The position numbers were made by a program, and so were the translations under genes. From Leclercia adecarboxylata (GTDB lineage Bacteria > Pseudomonadota > Gammaproteobacteria > Enterobacterales > Enterobacteriaceae), in NCBI RefSeq assembly GCF_006874705.1, contig NZ_CP035382.1:310001-374000 (forward strand): a stretch of DNA of 64,000 nt, written 5' to 3'. A model generated the notes under the pieces. The model did no database searches, was not told the DNA's origin, and was given only the letters and a program-made list of their open reading frames with translations. Shown here in pieces: positions 9,481-17,655 of this stretch. The stretch's first letter is position 1; the number at the start of each line of letters is the position of its first letter.

Positions 9481-10662
9481 ATGCATACGACCCCCGCCGC
9501 CGCCTCGCCAAAGTCATTTGATTTAACCTCATCGGCGTTTTAGATTGTTGCCTTCCTTACCGGGATTGCCGGTGCGTTACAAACTCCAACCCTGAGCCTG
9601 TTCCTTACTAACGAGGTTCATGCCCGTCCGGCCATGGTCGGTTTCTTCTTTACCGGAAGCGCCATCATCGGCATCCTGGTCAGCCAGTTTCTGGCCGGGC
9701 GTTCGGACAAGAAAGGCGACCGCAAATCCCTGATCGTCTTTTGCTGCCTGATGGGCGTGTTTGCCTGCCTGCTATTCGCCTGGAACCGTAACTATTTCGT
9801 GTTGTTGTTTGTCGGCGTGTTTCTCAGCAGCTTCGGCTCCACCGCCAACCCCCAGCTGTTCGCCCTCGCCCGGGAGCATGCCGACCATACCGGCCGCGAG
9901 GCGGTGATGTTCAGCTCGATCCTGCGCGCCCAGGTCTCCCTGGCATGGGTGGTCGGGCCGCCGCTGGCCTACGCCCTGGCGATGGGGTTTGGTTTCACGG
10001 CGATGTATCTCAGCGCCGCCGTGGCCTTTGTGGTCTGTGGCGCGATGGTGTGGTTTTTCCTGCCGACGATGCGCAAAGAGCCGAAGCTGGCGACCGGAGT
10101 GCTGGAATCCCCTCGCCGCAACCGGCGCGATGCCCTGCTGCTGTTTACGGTTTGCACCTTAATGTGGGGCACCAACAGCCTGTACATCATCAATATGCCG
10201 CTGTTTATCATTAATGAACTGCATCTGTCCGAGAAGCTGGCGGGGGTGATGATGGGAACCGCCGCCGGGCTGGAGATCCCGACGATGCTGATTGCGGGCT
10301 ACTACGCAAAACGCTTCGGTAAACGTTTCCTGATGCGCGTTGCCGCCGTCGCGGGCCTGCTGTTTTACGTCGGAATGCTTACCGCCCACTCACCGGTGGT
10401 GCTGCTGGGATTAAAGCTGCTGAACGCCATTTATATTGGCATTCTCGCCGGGATCGGCATGCTCTACTTCCAGGATCTGATGCCAGGCCAGGCGGGTGCC
10501 GCGACGACGCTGTACACCAATACCACCCGTGTGGGCTGGATTATCGCCGGTTCTGTGGCCGGGGTGGTGGCCGAGTTCTGGAGCTATCACGCGGTATTCT
10601 GGATTGCGCTGGGGATGTGCATCCTCACCACGCTCTGCCTGACGCGCATTAAGGACATTTAA
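9481..10662 (+). pseudogene. setB: Sugar efflux transporter SetB, interrupted by an in-frame amber codon
   Basis: The full frame encodes a 393-residue MFS sugar efflux transporter (the length of E. coli SetB) but for one stop. The ATG at 9481 begins MHTTPAAASPKSFDLTSSAF, then TAG at 9541-9543 (codon 21), then IVAFLTGIAGALQTPTLSLF. E. coli has Leu at the stop position, so a single TTG-to-TAG change explains it. The rest of the frame is intact to 10662. Re-initiation at the ATG at 9634 would remove the first membrane helix and has no clear ribosome binding site. It may be a real nonsense mutation, a suppressible amber or a sequencing error. SetB exports glucosides, lactose and sugar analogues. 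Its stop overlaps the convergent yeiW stop by four bases. Confidence 0.85.
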
Positions 10663-10913
10663 GGCGCGGTGAGCGCCTCGAGTTCGAGCAGCCAGGTCAT
10701 GGCCTGCCCGCGCGAGGTGCTGCACATCTCGAGCGAAGGCTGGAGCCCGGCACAGACTTTGGGCCGCAAGCTCGAGCCGAAGATTTTGCAGCGCTGCTGT
10801 GCGTCCAGCTGGACGCAAGGCGTATTGGCAGGCTTGCCGTTGGGCATCCCGGGAATGGGGCTGGAGATGGAAGGCGCAGTGCAACATGCGCCGCAGTCCG
10901 GACGGCAATCCAT
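10659..10913 (-). CDS. yeiW: UPF0153 (YkgJ-type) cysteine cluster protein YeiW
   Basis: An 84-residue protein with the N-terminal metal-binding signature [13 protein letters not shown] and further Cys at CVQL, QRCKIF, VCAG and EMCS. This is the pattern of the YkgJ zinc/iron-chelating family. It matches E. coli YeiW over its whole length, ending LELEALTAP. No biochemical role is established. It is convergent with setB, the stops overlapping by four bases. Confidence 0.92.
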   Translation of the reverse strand: MDCRPDCGACCTAPSISSPIPGMPNGKPANTPCVQLDAQQRCKIFGSSLRPKVCAGLQPSLEMCSTSRGQAMTWLLELEALTAP

Positions 10914-11076
10914 AAACGTACTTTACCTGAAAGAAAGCCGCTCCCGCGGGCGTGACGCGCACAGTAACACCTTTTGCGTATTGATAGCAAAAGCCACGAA
11001 ATCCACTTGCCTGAAATGCCGCGCGCGAGTACTTTGACGCGATATTTTTGACCTTCCCGTAAACAGGATGACTGCA

Positions 11077-11649
11077 ATGCCAAGAGCGAACGAAATTAAG
11101 AAAGGTATGGTGCTGAATTACAACGGCAAGCTGCTGATTGTGAAAGACATCGATATTCAGGCACCCAGCGCCCGTGGCGCAGCAACGCTGTACAAAATGC
11201 GTTTTGCTGATGTGCGTACCGGTCTGAAAGTTGAAGAACGTTTCAAAGGCGACGATATCGTGGATACCGTTACCCTGACCCGTCGCTATGTCGATTTCTC
11301 CTACGTTGACGGCAACGAATACGTCTTTATGGATAAAGAAGACTACACCCCGTACATCTTCACCAAAGATCAGATTGAAGAAGAGCTGCTGTTTATCCCG
11401 GAAGGCGGGATGCCGGATATGCAGGTCCTGACCTGGGACGGCGTCCTGCTGGCGCTGGAGCTGCCGCAGACCGTCGATCTGGAGATCGTGGAAACGGCAC
11501 CGGGCATCAAAGGTGCGTCCGCTTCCGCGCGTAACAAACCGGCGACCCTGACCACCGGTCTGGTCGTACAGGTGCCGGAATACCTCTCCGCAGGCGAGAA
11601 AATCCGCATCCATATCGAAGAAAAACGCTATATGGGTCGTGCTGACTAA
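11077..11649 (+). CDS. efpL: Elongation factor P-like protein EfpL (YeiP)
   Basis: A 190-residue paralogue of elongation factor P with three OB-like domains: a KOW-like N-terminal domain, a middle OB domain and a C-terminal domain ending [10 protein letters not shown]. It helps ribosomes stalled at proline-rich and related motifs. The loop that carries the modified Lys in EF-P has Arg33 here (APSARGAA), as in EfpL. The start at 11077 ([11 protein letters not shown]) equals the E. coli length; an ATG three codons earlier is less likely. Confidence 0.96.
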   Translation: MPRANEIKKGMVLNYNGKLLIVKDIDIQAPSARGAATLYKMRFADVRTGLKVEERFKGDDIVDTVTLTRRYVDFSYVDGNEYVFMDKEDYTPYIFTKDQIEEELLFIPEGGMPDMQVLTWDGVLLALELPQTVDLEIVETAPGIKGASASARNKPATLTTGLVVQVPEYLSAGEKIRIHIEEKRYMGRAD

Positions 11650-11659
11650 TGTGGCATTT

Positions 11660-11689
11660 GCCCGGTGGCGCTGCGCTTACCGGGCCTAC
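11660..11689. repeat. REP element
   Basis: A palindromic unit beginning GCCCGGTGGCGCTGCGCTTA and ending GGGCCTAC. This is typical of enterobacterial repetitive extragenic palindromes. It pairs with an inverted copy at 11731-11762 around a terminator. Confidence 0.8.
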
Positions 11690-11721
11690 AAAAAAACCGG
11701 CCATTGGGCCGGTTTTTTATT
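11690..11721. terminator. Bidirectional terminator between efpL and uxuA
   Basis: ACCGGCC-ATT-GGGCCGGT is flanked by seven A on the left and six T on the right, serving both convergent genes. Confidence 0.85.
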
Positions 11722-11730
11722 CGTGCTGTT

Positions 11731-11762
11731 GTAGGCCGGGTAAGGCGAAGCCGCCACCCGGC
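11731..11762. repeat. REP element, inverted partner
   Basis: GTAGGCCGGGTAAGGCGAAG followed by CCGCCACCCGGC. It is the inverse-orientation partner of the unit at 11660-11689, so the two form a BIME-like pair. Confidence 0.8.
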
Positions 11763-11770
11763 AGCTGAAC

Positions 11771-12961
11771 CTACAGGAGTTCTGAATACTTCGTCATCTT
11801 CAGCGCCAGCTCCACACCGCGCACTTCCGCCATCCCCTTCAGACGCCCAATCGCGGAATAACCCGGGTTGGTTTTCTTACGCAGATCGTCCAGCATCTGG
11901 TGCCCGTGATCCGGGCGGAACGGAATCGGACGCAGATCGCCCGCCCGCTTGCGGCGCTGCTCTTCACCCAGAATCGCATCGACCACCGCCACCATGTTCA
12001 CGTCGCCGCCAAGATGCGCCGCTTCGTGGAAGGTTTTCGGGTTATCTTCCCGGCAGGTGGCCCGCAGGTGGGTGAAGTGGATCCGGTCGCCGAAGGTCTC
12101 GATCATCTGCACCAGGTCGTTATCGGCACGCACGCCGTAGGAACCGGTACACATCGTGAAGCCGTTATAGATGCTGTCGACCGTCTCTTTCAGCCACTGC
12201 ATATCCTCAATGGTGGAGACGATACGCGGCAGGCCGAGGATCGGACGCGGTGGATCGTCCGGGTGGACCGCCAGACGCACGCCCACCTCTTCCGCCACCG
12301 GCACGATAGCGCGCAGGAAGACGGCCATGTTTTCCCGCAGCTGGGCTTTATCAATGTTGCCATACTCCGCCAGACGCGCGCGGAACTGGTCGAGGGTGTA
12401 GCCCTCTTCCGCACCCGGCAGGCCGGCGATAATGTTGCGGGTCAGTTTTTCAATCTCGGCATCGCTGGCGTTGTTGAACCATTCCTGCGCCTGCTGCTGC
12501 TCTTGTGCGGTGTAATCTGCCGCTGCGCCTTCGCGCTTCAGGATGTGCAGCTCGAAGGCGGCAAAGGCGATCTGGTCAAAGCGCAGCGCTTTTGAGCCAT
12601 CCGGCATTTCGTATTCGAGGTCGGTACGCGTCCAGTCGAGGATTGGCATAAAGTTGTAGCACACGGTATCAATACCGCAGGCCGCCAGGTTGCGGATACT
12701 CTGCTGGTAGTTGGCAATCCAGGTCTGGTAATCACCGGAGTGGGTTTTGATCTCTTCGTGAACCGGAATACTTTCGACCACCGACCAGGTCAGCCCTTTC
12801 TCTGCCAGCAGCGCCTGACGCGCTTTGATCTCTTCCACCGGCCACACCTGACCGTTGGGAATATGGTGCAGTGCGGTGACGACGCCCGTTGCGCCAGCCT
12901 GACGCACATCATCAAGAGAAACCGGGTCTTTCGGCCCGTACCAACGCCAGGTTTGTTCCAT
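11771..12961 (-). CDS. uxuA: Mannonate dehydratase
   Basis: A 396-residue UxuA-family enzyme that dehydrates D-mannonate to 2-keto-3-deoxygluconate in hexuronate (glucuronate) catabolism. It starts [16 protein letters not shown], and motifs such as [56 protein letters not shown] and [12 protein letters not shown] match the family's metal and active-site segments. The start at 12961 follows E. coli; the upstream ATG at 13018 adds an unmatched tail. In E. coli uxuA sits elsewhere with uxuB. Here it is divergent from yeiQ, a UxuB-like oxidoreductase, across a UxuR-like operator. Confidence 0.96.
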   Translation of the reverse strand: MEQTWRWYGPKDPVSLDDVRQAGATGVVTALHHIPNGQVWPVEEIKARQALLAEKGLTWSVVESIPVHEEIKTHSGDYQTWIANYQQSIRNLAACGIDTVCYNFMPILDWTRTDLEYEMPDGSKALRFDQIAFAAFELHILKREGAAADYTAQEQQQAQEWFNNASDAEIEKLTRNIIAGLPGAEEGYTLDQFRARLAEYGNIDKAQLRENMAVFLRAIVPVAEEVGVRLAVHPDDPPRPILGLPRIVSTIEDMQWLKETVDSIYNGFTMCTGSYGVRADNDLVQMIETFGDRIHFTHLRATCREDNPKTFHEAAHLGGDVNMVAVVDAILGEEQRRKRAGDLRPIPFRPDHGHQMLDDLRKKTNPGYSAIGRLKGMAEVRGVELALKMTKYSELL

Positions 12962-12975
12962 TGATTCACCCTCTA

Positions 12976-12993
12976 AAGTTGTTATACCAATAT
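12976..12993. promoter_or_regulatory. UxuR/ExuR-like operator between uxuA and yeiQ
   Basis: AAGTTGTTATACCAATAT at 12976-12993 matches the UxuR/ExuR palindrome AAATTGGTATACCAATTT at 15 of 18 positions. It starts 15 bases upstream of the uxuA ATG. Binding is inferred from the motif and from the hexuronate role of the flanking genes. Confidence 0.6.
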
Positions 12994-13166
12994 TATCTAT
13001 CGAGATGACGACTACCATACATGCATGACCAGAGAGGTCAACGTGTCTCGCTATATTGATTGATCCATCTCACAGTTCCCGGATAATTACGGCTCACCAA
13101 TTCAATTTGTTGTCATATAACTTTACACTAGCATTGTTAATTAATGGTTAATCAGGTGTGTATTTC

Positions 13167-14633
13167 ATGAAGACAATTGCCTCCACCACGCTACCCGCTA
13201 ATGTATTACAGCCGCAGTACGATCGTCAGGCGTTACGCTCCCGTATCGTCCATTTCGGCTTTGGTGCCTTTCATCGCGCCCATCAGGCGCTCCTGACCGA
13301 TCGGGTGCTGAACGCCAAAGGCGGCGACTGGGGGATATGTGAGATTAGCCTGTTTAGCGGCGATACGCTGATGAGCCAGCTGCGCGCGCAGGATCATCTG
13401 TTTACGGTGCTGGAAAAAGGCGCTGAAGGTAATCAGCCGATTATCGTGGGGGCGGTGCATGAATGCCTGAACGCAAAGCTGGATTCGCTGGCGGCCATTA
13501 TTGAGAAGTTTTGCGAGCCGCAGGTGGCGATTGTCTCCCTGACCATTACCGAAAAGGGCTACTGCATCGATCCGGCCACCGGCAAGTTGGATACCCGTAA
13601 TGAACGCATCATTCACGATCTGGACTATCCCGATGAACCGCACTCCGCGCCGGGGATCCTGGTCGAAGCGTTGCATCGCCGTCGCGAGCGGGGTCTTTCG
13701 CCGTTCAGCGTGCTTTCCTGCGATAACATTCCCGATAACGGCCACGTGGTGAAAAACGCGGTGCTGGGCATGGCCCACAAGCGTTCGCCTGAGCTGGCGG
13801 AGTGGATCGCCGCTAACGTCAGCTTCCCGGGCACCATGGTGGACAGGATCGTGCCCGCTGCCACAGACGACTCTCTTGCAGAAATCGCCCGTGAGGTGGG
13901 TGTCGAGGATCCGTGCGCCATCAGCTGCGAGCCCTTTATCCAGTGGGTGATCGAGGACAACTTTGTCGCTGGCCGCCCGGAGTGGGAAGTAGCCGGAGTA
14001 CAGATGGTGCAGGACGTCCTGCCGTGGGAGCAGATGAAGCTGCGCATGCTCAACGGCAGCCATTCGTTCCTGGCGTATCTCGGCTATCTGGCCGGTTTCG
14101 CCCATATCAACGACTGCATGGCGGACAGCGCGCTGCGTGACGCTGCCCGTCGCCTGATGCTCGATGAACAGGCCCCGACGCTGCGCATCACCGGGGTGGA
14201 TCTCACCGCCTACGCGGACAGCCTGATTGACCGCTTCGCCAACCCGGCGCTGCAGCACCGCACCTGGCAGATTGCGATGGACGGCAGCCAGAAACTGCCT
14301 CAGCGCATGCTGGAGAGTATCCGTCTTCACCGCCAGCGCGACACCGCCTGGCCGCTGCTGGCGCTCGGTGTGGCAGGCTGGATGCGCTATGTTAGCGGCG
14401 TGGACGATGCGGGTAACGCCATTGATGTCCGCGATCCGCTGAGCGATAAAATTCGCACCATCGTCGAAACCAGCAGCGAAGAGGAGCGCGTCGTCGCCCT
14501 GCTGACGCTCACTGAAATTTTCGGCACCGACCTGCCGCAGGATCCGCAGTTCGTGGCGGCCGTCACCGCAGCTTACCAGCGCATCCGCCAGACGGGCGCG
14601 CGCCAGGCTATTATCGATACGCTCCAGTTTTAA
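13167..14633 (+). CDS. yeiQ: Mannitol dehydrogenase-family oxidoreductase YeiQ (fructuronate reductase-like)
   Basis: A 488-residue NAD-dependent polyol/hexuronate oxidoreductase, the length of E. coli YeiQ. The N-terminal nucleotide-binding region contains IVHFGFGAFHRAHQA. The central catalytic helix carries KLRMLNGSHSFLAYLGY, with the Lys, Asn and His expected of the mannitol dehydrogenase family. It is a paralogue of UxuB, which interconverts D-fructuronate and D-mannonate. The divergent uxuA, whose substrate is D-mannonate, strengthens that reading. The start at 13167 (MKTIASTTLP) is preferred over an ATG three codons earlier. Confidence 0.93.
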   Translation: MKTIASTTLPANVLQPQYDRQALRSRIVHFGFGAFHRAHQALLTDRVLNAKGGDWGICEISLFSGDTLMSQLRAQDHLFTVLEKGAEGNQPIIVGAVHECLNAKLDSLAAIIEKFCEPQVAIVSLTITEKGYCIDPATGKLDTRNERIIHDLDYPDEPHSAPGILVEALHRRRERGLSPFSVLSCDNIPDNGHVVKNAVLGMAHKRSPELAEWIAANVSFPGTMVDRIVPAATDDSLAEIAREVGVEDPCAISCEPFIQWVIEDNFVAGRPEWEVAGVQMVQDVLPWEQMKLRMLNGSHSFLAYLGYLAGFAHINDCMADSALRDAARRLMLDEQAPTLRITGVDLTAYADSLIDRFANPALQHRTWQIAMDGSQKLPQRMLESIRLHRQRDTAWPLLALGVAGWMRYVSGVDDAGNAIDVRDPLSDKIRTIVETSSEEERVVALLTLTEIFGTDLPQDPQFVAAVTAAYQRIRQTGARQAIIDTLQF

Positions 14634-14715
14634 CCGGTGCGTTTCAGGCGAGCGGGAAGCCTCCCGTTCGCCCTCCCCTTCCAATGGCTGTTCTTTTGCG
14701 TCAGGATTACTGATA

Positions 14716-14734
14716 ATTGTTATAGCATTACATT
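14716..14734 (+). promoter_or_regulatory. Zur-box-like palindrome upstream of yeiR
   Basis: ATTGTTATAGCATTACATT at 14716-14734 resembles the enterobacterial Zur operator (core TGTTATAnTATAACA), with six of nine arm pairs matching around G14725. It sits 20 bases before the yeiR start and probably overlaps the promoter. The match is imperfect, so this is a candidate only. Confidence 0.4.
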
Positions 14735-14753
14735 TATCACCCCTGGAGCATCT

Positions 14754-15740
14754 GTGACTAAAACCAATCTCATTACTGGCTTTCTCGGCAGCGGGAAAAC
14801 CACGTCGATACTGCACCTGCTGGCGAATAAAGATCCTGCTGAAAAATGGGCCGTACTGGTCAATGAGTTTGGCGAGATCGGCATTGATGGCGCGCTGCTG
14901 GCCGATAACGGGGCGCTGGTGAAGGAGATCCCGGGGGGATGCATGTGCTGCGTGAACGGTCTGCCGATGCAGGTGGGGCTGAACACCCTGCTGCGTCAGG
15001 GCAAGCCCGACCGGCTGCTGATTGAACCCACCGGGCTGGGCCATCCGAAGCAGATCCTCGACCTGCTCACCGCCCCGGTCTATGAGCCGTGGATCGATTT
15101 GCGCGCTACCCTGTGTCTGCTCGACCCGCGTCAGCTGCTGGACGAGAAATATGTCCAGAACGAGAATTTCCGCGATCAGCTTGCCGCCGCCGACGTCATC
15201 ATCGCCAATAAAGAGGATCGTGCCACCGCGGAAAGCCGCGCCGCGCTGGATATCTGGTGGCAGCACTTCGGCGGTGAACGCCAGCTCGCGTATACCACTC
15301 AGGGGAATATCGACAATACCCTGCTTGACCTGCCGAGGCGTAATCTGAATGCGTTGCCCGCCAGCGCTGCCCATACCCACAGCCACGGCGAAAAACAGGG
15401 GCTGGCCGCGCTGAGCCTGCCTGCGCATCAGCGCTGGCGTCGCAGCCTGAACAGCGGCCAGGGGCATCAGGCCTGCGGCTGGGTGTTCGACGCCGACACC
15501 TGCTTCGACACTATCGGTTTGCTCGAGTGGGTGCGGCTGGCACCGGTTGAGCGCGTGAAAGGGGTAATGCGTATTCCCGAGGGGCTCTTACAGGTCAATC
15601 GTCAGGGGGCCGATTTTCACATCGAGACGCAGGGCGTGGCGCCGCCGGATAGCCGAATAGAGTTAATTAGTGCGGTTAACACCGACTGGAACGCCTTACA
15701 GTCGAGCTTGTTGAAGCTTCGTTTAAGTTCGGGCAACTAA
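14754..15740 (+). CDS. yeiR: COG0523 (G3E) metal-handling GTPase YeiR
   Basis: A 328-residue P-loop GTPase of the CobW/COG0523 family. It has a Walker A motif GFLGSGKTT, the family's metal-binding CxCC in GGCMCC near residue 63, an NKED base-recognition motif, and a His-rich stretch HTHSHGEK before the C-terminal CobW_C domain. E. coli YeiR binds zinc and is linked to zinc homeostasis. The start is a GTG at 14754 preceded by CTGGAG, giving the E. coli length. A longer frame back to 14637 has no homology. A Zur-like palindrome lies just upstream. Confidence 0.94.
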   Translation: MTKTNLITGFLGSGKTTSILHLLANKDPAEKWAVLVNEFGEIGIDGALLADNGALVKEIPGGCMCCVNGLPMQVGLNTLLRQGKPDRLLIEPTGLGHPKQILDLLTAPVYEPWIDLRATLCLLDPRQLLDEKYVQNENFRDQLAAADVIIANKEDRATAESRAALDIWWQHFGGERQLAYTTQGNIDNTLLDLPRRNLNALPASAAHTHSHGEKQGLAALSLPAHQRWRRSLNSGQGHQACGWVFDADTCFDTIGLLEWVRLAPVERVKGVMRIPEGLLQVNRQGADFHIETQGVAPPDSRIELISAVNTDWNALQSSLLKLRLSSGN

Positions 15741-15767
15741 CGTTGCCCTGATTTAACTGCTGACGGC

Positions 15768-16478
15768 ATGATGATGAAAACCCGACTATTACCCATTTTA
15801 TTACTCAACCTGGCTGGCCTGGCCCTCTTTTTATCCTGGTATCTGCCGGCCAACCACGGTTTCTGGTTCCCGCTGGACAGCGGGATATTTCACTTCTTCA
15901 ACCACCAGCTGGTGGAGAGTCGCGCCTTCCTGTGGCTGGTGGCGATCACCAACAACCGCGCCTTTGACGTCTGCTCCCTGCTGGCGATGGGCTACCTGAT
16001 GCTCACCTTCTGGCGCAACGAAAGCGCTGCCGGACGGCGACGCATTCTGATGATCGGCCTGGTGATGCTGCTGGCCGCGGTGGTTCTGAACCAGCTGGCG
16101 CAGGCCCTTATTCCGGTAAAACGCGCGAGTCCGACGCTATTTTTCCCGGATATCTACCGCGTCAGTGAATTGCTGCATATTTCGACAAAGGACGCTTCGA
16201 AGGACAGTTTCCCGGGCGATCACGGGATGATGCTGCTTATTTTCACCGCGTTTATGTGGCGCTATTTTGGTCATAAGACTTTCGCATTAGCCCTGATTAT
16301 TTTTATGGTTTTCTCTTTCCCACGGGTAATGATCGGCGCGCACTGGTTCAGCGATATTGCCGTCGGATCCCTTTCGGTGGCGTTGATTGGGCTTCCATGG
16401 TGTCTGATGACCCCATTGAGTGAGCGCTTAATAACCTTTTTTGATCGCTACCTGCCCCGGGTAATTCAACAATCTTAA
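15768..16478 (+). CDS. lpxT: Kdo2-lipid A phosphotransferase LpxT
   Basis: A 236-residue inner-membrane PAP2-superfamily enzyme that transfers phosphate from undecaprenyl diphosphate to the 1-position of lipid A. The PAP2 motifs are present: KRASPT, SFPGDHGMM, and the R-x5-H segment RVMIGAHWFSD. About six hydrophobic segments are predicted. The start is ambiguous among three consecutive ATG codons at 15768, 15771 and 15774, with no strong ribosome binding site. It follows yeiR by 27 bases. Confidence 0.94.
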   Translation: MMMKTRLLPILLLNLAGLALFLSWYLPANHGFWFPLDSGIFHFFNHQLVESRAFLWLVAITNNRAFDVCSLLAMGYLMLTFWRNESAAGRRRILMIGLVMLLAAVVLNQLAQALIPVKRASPTLFFPDIYRVSELLHISTKDASKDSFPGDHGMMLLIFTAFMWRYFGHKTFALALIIFMVFSFPRVMIGAHWFSDIAVGSLSVALIGLPWCLMTPLSERLITFFDRYLPRVIQQS

Positions 16479-16904
16479 AACAAGTTACTCACCGAAATTA
16501 ACAGTATCCATCAGGGATCATTGCCGATCTCTGATGGATTATCGGCTTGCCCTCCCCGCTCTTGTCATCTTCCTGTCATATTAATCACGTTAGAAATTAA
16601 CGCGTTGTACAATCCTTAACCTAAATTACTCCCTGATATTGCTATCCCGACAGCAAACTTTCGGTATCACATTTTCTTATAAAAAATTGGATATTTTTGC
16701 TCGCAATGGCTGGCCCGATCGGGTACTCTCAGACTCGTTTTACCTCAGCGCTACAATTATTATCGTTGTAAATAAATTTGTGCGATTCGCCACAGATTTG
16801 ACCATAAAGAATTGTCTGATAGTGCGCAGGTATTTAGTCTCGTCTCGCTTGGCATTTTTTATAACGATATTTGTCGTTAAGGACTTCAAGGGATAATAAA
16901 CAAC
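16479..16904. other. Non-coding region between lpxT and mepS
   Basis: This AT-rich region has a strong inverted repeat at 16506-16539 and the presumed long leader of mepS. An 85-codon open frame at 16639-16896 has no resemblance to a known protein, and its composition looks non-coding. Nothing else was recognised. Confidence 0.5.
16506..16539. repeat. Inverted repeat downstream of lpxT
   Basis: ATCCATCAGGGA (16506-16517) pairs with TCTCTGATGGAT (16528-16539) at 11 of 12 positions around a 10-base loop. No T-run follows, so it is not a standard rho-independent terminator. It may protect the lpxT 3' end or act in the mepS leader. Confidence 0.55.
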
Positions 16905-17474
16905 ATGGTCAAATCTCAACCGATTTTGAGATACTTCTCACGGGTGATCCCGGCGATTGCAGTAGCGGTTCTGCTTTCAGCTTGTAGCGCATCGAATACC
17001 GCAAAGAATATGCATCCTGAGACGCGTGTTGTGGGGTCGGAAGACGCCTCTTCACTGCAAGCTTCTCAGGATGAATTTGAAAAAATGGTCAGCAATCTGG
17101 ATATTAAATCCCGATTAATGGACCAGTATGCTAGCTGGAAAGGCGTGCGCTATCGCCTTGGCGGCGAAACACGTAAAGGGATTGATTGTTCCGGTTTCGT
17201 ACAGCGTACTTTCCGCGAACAGTTTGGTTTAGAACTTCCGCGTTCAACCTATGAACAACAGGAAATGGGCAAATCGATTTCGCGTAGCAGCTTACGCACC
17301 GGCGATTTAGTTCTGTTCCGTGCGGGTTCAACCGGCCGTCATGTCGGCATCTATATTGGTAACGACCAGTTTGTCCACGCGTCCACCAGCAGTGGTGTAA
17401 CGATCTCCAGTATGAACGAGCCCTACTGGAAGAAGCGCTACAATGAAGCGCGTCGTGTACTGACTCGCAGTTAA
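16905..17474 (+). CDS. mepS: Murein DD-endopeptidase MepS (Spr), lipoprotein
   Basis: A 189-residue NlpC/P60 endopeptidase that cuts D-Ala-mDAP cross-links so new peptidoglycan can be inserted. The signal peptide ends in the lipobox LLSAC, with lipidation at Cys26 or 27, for outer-membrane anchoring. The catalytic Cys lies in [12 protein letters not shown], and His residues in GRHVGIYIG and QFVHAS complete the triad. In E. coli its level is set by NlpI-Prc proteolysis. It follows a long leader and ends at a strong terminator. Confidence 0.97.
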   Translation: MVKSQPILRYFSRVIPAIAVAVLLSACSASNTAKNMHPETRVVGSEDASSLQASQDEFEKMVSNLDIKSRLMDQYASWKGVRYRLGGETRKGIDCSGFVQRTFREQFGLELPRSTYEQQEMGKSISRSSLRTGDLVLFRAGSTGRHVGIYIGNDQFVHASTSSGVTISSMNEPYWKKRYNEARRVLTRS

Positions 17475-17513
17475 CCACCTGTGCTGTCCGTTTCCCTTGG
17501 CTGACAGCATGGT

Positions 17514-17547
17514 AAAAAAGCACTGCTTATGCAGTGCTTTTTTTTTG
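17514..17547 (+). terminator. Terminator of mepS
   Basis: GCACTGC-TTAT-GCAGTGC (17520-17537) follows an A-run and is followed by nine T. Confidence 0.9.
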
Positions 17548-17655
17548 TACCTCAACATTGAAATCAGGTCTGGTCGTTCCAGGCTATAGTCTGATAGTTG
17601 CGTGAGTTTAGCCGTCATGATAACGCGGGCGGCACATCAGGATCCGATACCATTT

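Noticed and set aside
10411..11613. A 400-codon minus-strand frame across setB, yeiW and efpL
   Set aside because: It overlaps three recognised genes and has no recognisable domain.
13233..15467. A 744-codon open frame on the minus strand across yeiQ and yeiR
   Set aside because: It lies entirely antisense to two well-conserved genes. GC-rich coding sequence often leaves long antisense frames, and the translated sequence resembles no protein.
16639..16896. An 85-codon open frame upstream of mepS
   Set aside because: There is no ribosome binding site and no homology, and it occupies the expected mepS leader.
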